DNA of 10,412 nt from Podochytrium sp. JEL0797 (lineage: Eukaryota > Chytridiomycota > Chytridiomycetes > Chytridiales > Chytriomycetaceae): assembly GCA_027596195.1 (NCBI GenBank), contig JADGJG010000965.1:1-10412 (forward strand). Reading direction: 5' to 3'. Under the pieces are notes generated by a model. The model searched no databases. It was not told where the DNA came from and was given only the letters and a program-made list of their open reading frames with translations. The position numbers were made by a program, and so were the translations under genes. Shown one piece after another: positions 1 through 7,029 of the stretch; position 1 is the first letter of the stretch, and the number at the start of each line of letters is the position of its first letter.

Positions 1-314
1 GCTGGAGGACGGCAAATCCGTGTGTGTGAAACCGATGAACCCCCCCCCCCCCCCCCCCACGCGGTCTCGATTCGATTCTCAAAAAACACACCCACACTTC
101 GAAAATCCAGATCATCAAAAACACACAACCGCAATGGAAACGCGCGCGTGTCGTGATTGGTGACTTTTGCGCAGACACGGACGCGTCTGCTTCCAAGTCG
201 AAGGAGGAAGGAGCAGGAAACATGGGCACACCATCGAAACTGAAAGTCAAGCGAGATGCTTCGGATTTGACGCCGCGAAAAGCCGCTTCGGGGCTGCTCA
301 AGAGGCTGCATTGA
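1..314 (+). CDS. 3' end of an unidentified protein-coding gene (partial, probably spliced)
   Basis: Two coding pieces are visible. Positions 2-40 read LEDGKSVCVKPMN in one frame, which resembles the 'LEDGK..VKP.NL' ending of small beta-barrel repeats seen in many eukaryotic proteins. Positions 175-314 read, in another frame, a Lys/Ser/Thr-rich tail with a TPSK and a TPRK motif, ending KRLH before TGA at 312-314. A likely acceptor is TTGCGCAG at 167-174. A donor at 24 (GTGTGA) keeps the phase but removes part of the LEDGK motif. A different donor would need a different length for the C run at 40-58, so a sequencing or assembly length error there is plausible. The last-exon frame is also open without stops back to about position 39, so an unspliced reading cannot be excluded. 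The N-terminus lies outside the window. Function is unknown. Confidence 0.5.
40..58. repeat. 19-base homopolymer C run
   Basis: An unbroken run of 19 C lies at or near the exon/intron border of the partial gene. Such runs are length-unstable and are often misread, so the frame across it should not be trusted. Confidence 0.95.
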
Positions 315-337
315 TTTGTGATCACTCGTTGTCTTTC

Positions 338-343
338 TTTTAT
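338..343 (-). terminator. Poly(A) signal of the TBC gene
   Basis: TTTATT on the plus strand is AATAAA on the minus strand. It lies 67 nt downstream of the TBC stop codon, inside a T-rich stretch in the 96-bp gap between the two convergent genes. Confidence 0.55.
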
Positions 344-410
344 TGTTTTTTTTATAATTTAAAACGAATGAATTCCCACAAAAAATGATAAAAAGACTGA
401 CTTTAAAGGG

Positions 411-1600
411 TCAGTTGTCAGAGAGTCGTTTGGCCAACACTTCGTCCTTAATCGTGAGTGCCAACTTGATCACGTGGTCCATGTCCATGCTCGGCAGTCT
501 CAGCAACACTCCATGGATCTCGGATTGCTCTAATTCCTCAAGATTGTCCTTGAGGGTCGTCAGGATGGCTGGTGTTGGGACAAGATAAGAAACTTGCAAG
601 ATAACAGGGGGGGGATTGAGAAAACGCGAGAAACGTTACCCAAACAAACATAGACATGAGCTTGCAGGCCATGTTCGAGAGAAAAGTAAACGTCCCATAA
701 CCGAAGCAGACCTTTTTGCGATAGTGATATCAGTGAATCAAAACAAACCCGAAAAAAAAATCTCAAAAGAGAGAGAAACTCACAATCCAACGGCAACTCC
801 TTTGCCAAAATATAACTAAACCACGAATTCGCAATCTCCTTAAAATCCACCTCCTCCTCCTCAAAATGATTATGCAGCTCCGGCAACAACGTACGAAACA
901 GCATCAAAAACTCCGCCAACCGCGACGCCATCGTCACCTCCGAACAATGTTCCTCCACCATCTGCATCAACGCCGCAAAACAATAATACACATCACTCTC
1001 GGAATGCATGACAAACAAAAACGGACCCGTCAAGTACACCAGCGCGGGCGAATACTCGGCCCCGCGGTATTGCGACAGGTACGCCGTGATGACGTTCTCC
1101 ATGACGGGGTTCGGGTCTTGGAAGTGACAATGCAGTTTCGAACGGGCGCGGTAGTAGCGGGTGGTTTCGCCGCGGATGCGTTTGACCATGTCGGTGGATT
1201 GGCGATCGGTTTGTTGGTACTTTTCGTATTTGGCGTGGCGGGTCGAGATTTCGTTGGCTAATATGGGTGCATGTTTGTTGTGTGTTGGTGGTGGGAGGGT
1301 GGAGGGTGGAGGATTGCATCAGGGTTCACAAGATAGTGGGAGGTGGTTGGGGGGCTGAATGCGGCTAACCCTTGTCAGCCGTCTCGACGCCCAACAGATA
1401 TTGCCATGTATCCGCCCGGATCTGATCCAATACACATGTTAACGAATGCAGGCAAGAGGGGATCAAGTGGGCAAAGAGGGGGGAAGGGAAGAAGGGACTA
1501 CACAAACCTCATCTGGAATCCCATATCGAGTCAGTTGTCGAAGCTTGTCCAAATCCACCAAGGTTTCTGCATCGAGAATTTGCCGAATCTCGCTGGCCAT
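411..1600 (-). CDS. TBC-domain (Rab-GAP-like) protein, five exons, 282 aa
   Basis: Exons on the minus strand: 1600-1508, 1421-1370, 1257-784, 711-640 and 568-411. All introns are GT-AG (86, 112, 72 and 71 nt) and the phases join cleanly into 282 codons plus stop. The protein shows a TBC domain across nearly its whole length: LTRYGIPDE (23-31) continuing into IRADTWQYLLGV; the arginine-finger motif IRGETTR (76-82); EYSPALVYLTGPF (116-128); DVYYCFAALM; and LLRLWDVYFS near the C-terminus, followed by PSMDMD and a conserved-looking end. TBC proteins accelerate GTP hydrolysis on Rab GTPases in membrane traffic. Oddities: the usual I-x-x-D-x-x-R has Glu79 in place of Asp, with Arg82 kept, and the glutamine finger Y-x-Q reads YSP at 117-119, so catalysis may be altered or absent. 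The start at MASE was chosen because the domain begins directly after it. The frame stays open to another ATG at 1708, which would add a hydrophobic, Ser/Phe-rich stretch with no clear TBC similarity. The Rab target cannot be told. Confidence 0.87.
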
Positions 1601-2370
1601 TATGTGTTTTGGGGTATAGAGGGGGAGGCGAGAGGATTCAATGATCGGAAAATTCCACGAAAATTCAAAAAAAAAACTCCAGATTGAAGACGGAAAGAGG
1701 TCGACCAATCCACCCCAAAAATTATATTTTTACTGCCTCGTAAGAGGGAAAGGGAGTAACATCATTCATCAGCTCATGGGCTAAGTTCCAGCTTTTCACA
1801 AGAAGTTGAGAAGGGGGGGGGGGGGGGGTTTTCCCCTTTTTTGTTTCACTCATCAAACGTGGGGAAAAAAAAGAATGGTGTTTACGTACCTAAAATGGTT
1901 TTGATCGCAGCCGACCGAGTTTTTTTTCCTTTTCAATCCGTCCCTGCTTCGTTACACCTTTTCCTACTTGTTTTTTTTCCTTCGTATTCGTTTGATGTGT
2001 TTGGAACGAGAATCCGGGCATCGCCATTTGCTGTGGATTCGAGCTCCCACTATCGTTCGGCCTTCTTCTCCTCCCGTGTTGTTTTGCACCATCAAAAAGT
2101 ATTTAAGAGGGTGTAAAAGAGAGTGTGAAGAGTGTGGAAATGGTCGACTTCTTCTTTCAAGCGAGAACATTTTCAAAAATTAGAGTTTCTTTCTTTTCCT
2201 ATTCTCTAAGTTGGTAGAGGGGGTTGATGAAAAAGAAAATGAATGTGGGGGGTTGGGAAGCTTGGAAAAGAAAAAAAAATCATCAGCCACACGAAGGGGA
2301 AACGCCACCCTTCTCGCTCGCCATTCACCAAGCTTCATCCCTGTCTCAAATGCTCCCACAGTATTCTTTA
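1601..2370. other. 770-bp intergenic region between divergent genes; no gene seen
   Basis: This region separates the start of the TBC gene from the start of the first membrane protein gene, so it should hold both promoters. It contains a 16-base G run, several T and A runs (for example T runs at 1921-1927 and 1971-1978) and purine-rich stretches before 2371. Open frames here are short, low-complexity and lack recognisable motifs or plausible splice partners. No tRNA-like or other RNA structure was recognised. Confidence 0.6.
1813..1828. repeat. 16-base homopolymer G run
   Basis: Sixteen consecutive G followed by TTTTCCCCTTTTTT lie in the divergent intergenic region. The run could fold as a G-quadruplex or be an unstable repeat. 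Its exact length is uncertain, as with any long homopolymer. Confidence 0.95.
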
Positions 2371-2913
2371 ATGTCTTCTCAAAAGAACCTCGCCAATCCC
2401 TTCGCCCCCTCGACCCGAGTGCGGTCGTCAGCTCAAACCGAAATTCATTCATCAGCCAAGCTTCCCAACCCGACACCAAACCTCCTCCTCTGCTTGTCAA
2501 TCCCGCTCTCTTGCATCTTCCTCCTCTCCTGGCTCTCCCTCGTCATCCTCGCAAGCTCACAGGGCATGATGGACTTGTCACTCCCTGCAGTGCGATACTC
2601 CATTTTTGACATGTCATTCATCGTCGTCGCCTTTTCACTCCTCTTTTTTGGAATCCTCACACGCATACCAGAATATTTAACTGCTTTCCGATTCCTCGCC
2701 GTCGCGCGATGCGTGGTGGATGTGGCGTGGATTGCTTGGTCCACGAGTGCCGAATGTCCGGTGGAGAGTCGCGATTTGTATGAGGCTGCGGTGGTAGCTA
2801 TTTTAGTTGATCTTTTGGGCACGTTTTTGCTTGTGCGGGCGGTGGGGAGGGAGAGGGATTGGCAGGTGTTGAGTTTGGATATGGATTGGATGGCGGATGA
2901 GTGTATGGTTTGA
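2371..2913 (+). CDS. Four-helix membrane protein of unknown family, copy A (180 aa)
   Basis: This is an intronless gene starting at the ATG of MSSQKNL. That start was chosen because the downstream paralogue begins MSSVKNL at the matching place, although the frame is open further upstream to 2224. The protein has a polar Ser/Pro-rich N-terminus of about 35 residues, then hydrophobic segments at about 36-61, 77-97, 103-124 and 137-157, and a short acidic C-terminal tail after RDWQ (162-165). Blocks shared with copy B are QGxxDLS, FGIxxRxPEYL, RCVVDxAWIA and SECPxE. Charged residues inside or next to helices (Asp80, Arg98, Arg113, Asp117) are conserved, which suggests a structural or transport-like role, but no known family was recognised. 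An AATAAA at 2957 follows. Codon-third-position differences from copy B support this strand. Confidence 0.8.
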   Translation: MSSQKNLANPFAPSTRVRSSAQTEIHSSAKLPNPTPNLLLCLSIPLSCIFLLSWLSLVILASSQGMMDLSLPAVRYSIFDMSFIVVAFSLLFFGILTRIPEYLTAFRFLAVARCVVDVAWIAWSTSAECPVESRDLYEAAVVAILVDLLGTFLLVRAVGRERDWQVLSLDMDWMADECMV

Positions 2914-3237
2914 AAAGATTCAGGGTGTGATAGTATGATTCTCTATGTATAATGTAAATAAATACGCGTGTACTTTTTTTATTGAAAGCGATAAAAAAAA
3001 TATAAATAAAATAAATAAAATTAACAAATGCGCTAAATCTGCTCAAATTCACCGAAGCTCATGGTTCAGGCACAAGGAGTGAACCGATTTGGTGCAGCTT
3101 GGCGCAAGTTTGGCGCAGAAGTGCGCACGCAAGAGTCGGGAAATTTCGCCACCCAAAAGCGCTCGTGCCAACTTCCAATCACGCAGCCTCGTTCTGCCTC
3201 GCTGCTTCTCAACCTCATACCAGACACTTCCTCTTCT
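2914..3237. other. 324-bp spacer between the two membrane protein paralogues
   Basis: The spacer holds the copy A 3' end with a poly(A) signal, an A/T-rich tract (about 2970-3030), and a GC-richer promoter-side half containing GGCGCAAGTTTGGCGCAG-like direct repeats around 3100-3118. The copy B frame is open upstream to an ATG at 3061, but that stretch has no similarity to copy A. Confidence 0.6.
2957..2962 (+). terminator. Poly(A) signal AATAAA of membrane protein copy A
   Basis: An exact AATAAA lies 43 nt after the copy A stop codon, in an A/T-rich context. Confidence 0.6.
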
Positions 3238-3762
3238 ATGTCATCTGTAAAGAACCTCTTTGATCCCTCTGCCGACTGTCGGCGGCAAGAACCGCCAAGC
3301 CATTCGTCCTCAAGCTCCCTTCTTCACCCTGCTGCAACCTTCGTTCTCGCGCTATCGACGTCCATTGTGCCGCTTATACTTTGGTTCTCCTTCCTGCACC
3401 TTTCGAGCAAGCAAGGCCTCCTGGATCTTTCCGACCCATTTGTCCAATATTGCGTGGCGGACGTCTCCCTCATCTTGATCTTCCTCTCCCTCGCCGCATT
3501 CGGAATCATTAACCGCCTTCCCGAATACCTTTCCGCCTTTGCCTGCTTCGCGACCCTGAGGTGCGTGGTGGATATGGCTTGGATCGCTTCCTCCGTTTCC
3601 GAGTGCCCCCTCGAGGACGCACAAGCGTTTGCGACGGTTTCAATCACGTTTCTGGTGGATCCGATCGTGACGTGGTTCGTGGTCTGGAGCGCGTTGCAGT
3701 TGCGTGACTGGCAGCGCGTGAGTTTGAGAGTGGATGAACTTGCCGAAATGTATTTTGTGTGA
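3238..3762 (+). CDS. Four-helix membrane protein of unknown family, copy B (174 aa)
   Basis: This is an intronless tandem paralogue of copy A. It starts MSSVKNL, has a Ser-rich polar N-terminus, then hydrophobic segments at about 32-56, 71-92, 97-119 and 132-154. Alignment to copy A is continuous from QGLLDLS (59-65) to the C-terminus: FGIINRLPEYLSAF (88-101), RCVVDMAWIA (108-117), SECPLE (121-126), LVDP (139-142) and RDWQRVSL (156-163). The first helix and N-terminus are less alike. Both genes lie on the same strand and no intron is needed in either, so a local tandem duplication is the simplest origin. Tandem AATAAA signals at 3820 and 3824 follow. No enzyme motif, tetraspanin CCG or other family signature was seen. 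It is likely a small integral membrane protein, with the location unknown as no cleavable signal is evident. Confidence 0.8.
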   Translation: MSSVKNLFDPSADCRRQEPPSHSSSSSLLHPAATFVLALSTSIVPLILWFSFLHLSSKQGLLDLSDPFVQYCVADVSLILIFLSLAAFGIINRLPEYLSAFACFATLRCVVDMAWIASSVSECPLEDAQAFATVSITFLVDPIVTWFVVWSALQLRDWQRVSLRVDELAEMYFV

Positions 3763-3819
3763 GCCGTGGAGTCCTCGCTTTCTGTGTTATATTCCTTTTT
3801 GTATGCTTCCTCTTATGAC

Positions 3820-3829
3820 AATAAATAAA
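3820..3829 (+). terminator. Overlapping poly(A) signals AATAAATAAA of copy B
   Basis: Two overlapping AATAAA motifs lie 57 nt downstream of the copy B stop codon and 39 nt before the next gene's start codon. Confidence 0.6.
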
Positions 3830-3867
3830 TCGTGTATGTAGAATCATTTTTCCAAAAACGAGCATCA

Positions 3868-4204
3868 ATGAGCGAGGCGAGAACGTACCTGGAAGGAGGT
3901 TCGACGCACTCTCTCCCTCCCCATCAAACACTAACGAATCCCAACCTGCTCCAGAGTGGTCCAAAGTCGTTGCCATGGCCAACGATCCATCGGCAAAAGG
4001 TACTTTAGTTCCGATCAAACCTCCCTTTTTGTTGGCCCCCTAACGTCTCCCGACCCTTCAGACAAGCCAGTCATCTACCGAAGCGCCGAGAAAGCATCGT
4101 CTCCCACAACAACCGTCAAACCCGGAGGGTTCACAGCGGGCCTGGCGCAAACGAAACTCATGGCGAACGGGAAGGACTTTTGCTCGGAAATGAAGCGACA
4201 ATGA
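3868..4204 (+). CDS. Small spliced gene for a 72-residue protein of unknown function
   Basis: Proposed exons are 3868-3898, 3955-3999 and 4062-4204. The introns are GTTCGA...CTCCAG (56 nt, with a CTAAC branch-site-like motif at 3931) and GTACTT...TTCAG (62 nt). The three exons join in phase into 72 codons plus TGA. The protein begins MSEARTYLEGEWSKVVAMAN and continues as a hydrophilic, Lys- and Thr-rich chain with a VKPGGFTAGLAQTKLMANG stretch and an end in FCSEMKRQ. There is no signal peptide or membrane segment. The first donor is weak. A shorter form starting at the internal Met (3975, MANDPSAK) would remove any need for exon 1. AATAAA at 4243 follows. It was not recognised as any family. 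Confidence 0.6.
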
Positions 4205-4242
4205 TGCCCCCCATTACGGACTCCAAATGCACGACGATGAGC

Positions 4243-4248
4243 AATAAA
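4243..4248 (+). terminator. Poly(A) signal AATAAA of the small gene
   Basis: An exact AATAAA lies 38 nt after the stop of the 72-residue gene, in the 99-bp gap to the convergent ADE1 gene. Confidence 0.6.
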
Positions 4249-4283
4249 AGGACATATCAAAACGTATTTGGGAGACGGGGCAA

Positions 4284-4289
4284 TTTATT
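4284..4289 (-). terminator. Poly(A) signal of ADE1
   Basis: TTTATT on the plus strand is AATAAA on the minus strand. It is 14 nt downstream of the ADE1 stop codon and 35 bp from the opposing gene's signal, so the two transcripts probably overlap at their 3' ends. Confidence 0.6.
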
Positions 4290-4303
4290 AGATCGAATGG
4301 GGA

Positions 4304-5627
4304 TTAGAGCTTGCGGCCAGTGAGGATCTCGGCAGCTTCTCTGTATTTTCCAATCGTCTTGTCGATAATGTCTTGCGGGATTGCGATCCCGGCGCCAGCC
4401 TTATCAAAGTTGGTGGCCGTCAGGTAATCGCGGAGGAACTGCTTGTCGTAACTGAGAGGTTGAAACGGAGGGAGTCAGCATCTCATAACGCGGGCGGCGG
4501 GAATTGGAATATCTCACCTTGGCTGTCCCTTTCCGGCAACGTATTGGTCTGCAGGCCAGAAACGGGAAGAGTCTGAAGAGGGCGACGGGTCAAAACTCAA
4601 AATCGCGAGGTCCAACCACCTTCCTCACCTGGAGTCAGCACCTCGTCCGCCAAAATGACGTTTCCGTCTTGGTCCACACCAAATTCAAACTTGGTGTCTG
4701 CAATAATGATTCCCTTGCTCAACGCGTATTCGGCAGCCTGTTCGGACATTACGTCAACATTTTCATAGCAAAACACACCACAGCACAAAACAAACCTTTG
4801 TGTAGATGGCAATCGCGAGCTCTTCGACCTTTTTGGCGTGTTCGACTCCCACAATCTCGGCCACTGAGTTTTGAACATGAATGATTAGAACCACCGCATT
4901 CCAAATCACACATGCGACATTGCTCACATTTGCTGGGATGAATATTCTCATCTGTGCGCGCCAAAAATAATCGCCGAGAGTTTAGAATTGGTGATGGGAA
5001 CGCGGGAGATAAGAAAAGCTCACCGTGATCGCCAAGCTCAGCTTTCGTGCTTGGGGTGAAGAGCGGCTTTTCGAGCTTCTGAGACTCCACAAGTCCCTTG
5101 GGCAACGGAATGTCACAGATGGTTCCCTTCTTTTGGTACTCGGCCCAACCAGAACCTAAAATTCGATATCACCCGTCAGTTTCATCACCCCCCCAAAATC
5201 AGGAGAATACGCACCCGTGATGTATCCTCTCACAATCGCCTCGACAGGGATAATGGTGAGCTTCTTGACAAGCATGCATCTGCCCTCCAACTGGTCCCTG
5301 TACTTTTGCACCGAGGCTGGCATCTTGTTGATATCGTCCGTGATCAAGTGGTTTCCAACCACGTCCTTGAGCAGGTCGAACCAGAAGGCCGACATGGCCG
5401 TCAAGAGCTTTCCCTTGCCCGTGATTCCCTGTGGTCAACGGTCAAATAGGATTCTCGTTTTCGTTTTTCGGCGCTCTCCTCACATTCGTCATGATCACAT
5501 CGTAGGCCGAAATGCGGTCGGATGCAATAAACAACAACTGGTTCGGGTTTTCGACTTCGTACAGTTCGCGGACCTTGCCGCGCGCAAGGAGCTTCAGGTC
5601 AGGGCAGTTGGAAGCTGTGAGGGCCAT
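4304..5627 (-). CDS. ADE1: SAICAR synthetase (phosphoribosylaminoimidazole-succinocarboxamide synthase), eight exons, 297 aa
   Basis: This enzyme joins CAIR and aspartate using ATP to make SAICAR, a late step of de novo purine synthesis in the cytosol. Exons (minus strand): 5627-5484, 5428-5215, 5155-5024, 4951-4928, 4863-4796, 4737-4629, 4572-4518 and 4451-4304. All seven introns are GT-AG, 55 to 72 nt, and the phases join into 297 codons, close to the roughly 300 residues of fungal ADE1. Visible motifs: [13 protein letters not shown] (13-25, ATP-binding N-lobe), [10 protein letters not shown] (35-44), family signature 1 [16 protein letters not shown] (107-122), [16 protein letters not shown] (152-167), signature 2 [10 protein letters not shown] (205-214), ADEVLTPDSSRFW, and [11 protein letters not shown] near the end. 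Exon 4 is only 24 nt and carries most of the DENI segment. Its donor (GTGAGC after AAAT) was chosen over two nearby GT sites because it restores the spacing to the next conserved block. The protein is single-function, without the AIR carboxylase domain of animal PAICS. It is head-to-head with RRP4. Confidence 0.95.
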
Positions 5628-5666
5628 TTTCTTTTGTTTTTTTTTCCAAGAAAACACGCACGAGAA
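5628..5666. promoter_or_regulatory. 39-bp divergent promoter region of ADE1 and RRP4
   Basis: Only 39 bp separate the two opposing start codons. The interval is T-rich on the ADE1-proximal side, with a run of nine T at 5637-5645, and then reads CCAAGAAAACACGCACGAGAA. Core promoter elements of at least one gene must lie inside the other gene's leader or coding exon, so the transcripts probably share or overlap start regions. No TATA box was seen. Confidence 0.6.
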
Positions 5667-6918
5667 ATGAGCACGCAAATCGAAGACGACCCGATGGACA
5701 CGGATGGCGGGAAGAAAGAGCTCCATCTCGTGACGCCTGGAGAAACCATCACGGCAGACACGGCCTTCATGAAGGGTCACGGAACGTACAACGAGAGCGA
5801 GGAGCTCGTGGCAACTGTCGTGGGAGTTGTCGAGAGAATCAACAAGCTGATTTCTGTGAAGCCGTTCAGAGCAAGGTAATTGTTGCGGTTGCGTTCGGGT
5901 CGTGCGACTGATGCGTTGTTATTTTTTGGAGCTTAGATACAGCGGTGAAATCGGAGACGTTGTTGTGGGCCGAATTTCTGAGGTTAGAGGCTGTCCGGGT
6001 GGCGAATCGAATACGAATGCTGATGCAAGCGTTGTCTCCGTCTATAGGTTACCCAAAAGCGGTGGAAGGTGGACATTTGTGCGCGACAGGACGCTATGCT
6101 TTTGCTGGCCGCAGTCAACTTACCGGGAGGAGAACTGGTTCGTCATTCAGATTCCATTCGTTGTGCTGTGGCGCGAAACCAACCCATTGCGATTTTCTGT
6201 AGCGTCGAAGATCCGAATCAGATGAACTTCAAATGAGGCAATTGTTGGCCGAAGGAGACATGATCAGCGTAAGTTGAAGGCCTCTCACGCGTGTAAACTT
6301 AACTCACTTCTAATATCACAGGCTGAAATTCAAGCGTTCTTTGGAGACGGCTCCGTTTCGTTACACACGAGAAGTTTGAAATACGGAAAGGTGCAGAATC
6401 CGCTCTCTCGCTCGCCACGGAACAAACTATTCACACCGCGAAATTGAATTATCCCAGCTCCGATCGGGATCTTTGATTACCGTTCCTTCATCCCTCGTGA
6501 AGCGATCAAAAGCCCATTTCCTCCACTACACGCTCTCGCAGGGACTCCATGTGGATGTGATTCTGGGAATGAACGGATTCATTTGGGTGGCCAAGGGATC
6601 TGGGAAGGATCAATCGCAACAGGTGCAGCAGGTGGACGCGGATGCGCTGTACGCGAATGAAAATCAGGTAAGACTCGAAACGCGACTTAATTTTTTTTCC
6701 ATGCATGTCGCCTGATTGTTCCTCTTCAGCCTGTGTCCCTCGAGGAGAGAGAAGCCATTGCTCGCATCTGCAACTGCGTTTCGGCACTCGCGGCAGAAAA
6801 TGAGCTCATCACGGAAGCGGCCATTTTGCATGTGTATGAAGCGTCGCGCGATATGGAGTGCAAGGATATTGTGGCAAACTCGAATCACTTGATTTCAGTT
6901 GCGAAAATGAATGTGTAG
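5667..6918 (+). CDS. RRP4: RNA exosome cap subunit Rrp4 (EXOSC2 homologue), seven exons, 292 aa
   Basis: Rrp4 is one of three S1/KH cap proteins that sit on the exosome ring and guide RNA to the 3'-5' nucleases in nucleus and cytoplasm. Exons: 5667-5875, 5937-5982, 6048-6137, 6203-6268, 6322-6390, 6458-6667 and 6730-6918. The introns are 53 to 67 nt, all GT-AG, and give 292 codons, near the 293 of human EXOSC2. N-terminal domain: LVTPGETI and GHGTY (about 22-41). S1 domain: VKPFRARYSGEIGDVVVGRI, then RWKVDI, NLPGGEL, RRRSESDEL, EGDMISAEIQAFFGDG and VSLHTRSLKYGK. KH-like domain: PSSLVKRSKAHF and VILGMNGFIWV. The C-terminal helix runs from SLEEREAIARI to the end. A Gln-rich linker (KDQSQQVQQVD) follows the KH part. 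Introns 2 to 5 are phase 0. The gene is divergent from ADE1, and its stop lies 111 bp before the first chitinase gene on the same strand. Confidence 0.96.
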
Positions 6919-7029
6919 GGGAATATTGGAATACACATTTTGCTTGGTTCTGTCTCGTCCGAGATCAAAAGATGATCGCATCGCGTGCAAATCTTTCCAG
7001 ATTTACGCGAACGTAATAATTTGATTCAA

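Noticed and set aside
866..1261. 131-codon plus-strand frame opposite TBC exon 3
   Set aside because: Its His/Arg/Gln-rich product is the antisense of well-conserved TBC coding sequence and has no motif.
1841..2183. Short open frames in the 770-bp divergent intergenic region
   Set aside because: They are low-complexity Phe/Ser/Leu or Lys/Arg chains driven by T and A runs, without motifs, splice partners or conservation evidence.
2224..2370. N-terminal extension of membrane protein copy A from the ATG at 2224
   Set aside because: The extension is Lys/Trp-rich with no similarity to the region before copy B, while both proteins match from MSSxKNL. The same reasoning removes the 3061-3237 extension of copy B.
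2445..3647. Long antisense open frames opposite both membrane protein genes (2445-2822 and 3324-3647)
   Set aside because: Differences between the paralogues fall on third codon positions of the plus-strand frame, and only the plus-strand products keep matching starts, hydrophobic segments and motifs. The antisense products are shadows.
4763..5105. Minus-strand open frames running through ADE1 introns 3 to 5
   Set aside because: They are retained-intron readings. Splicing restores the complete SAICAR synthetase with both family signatures.
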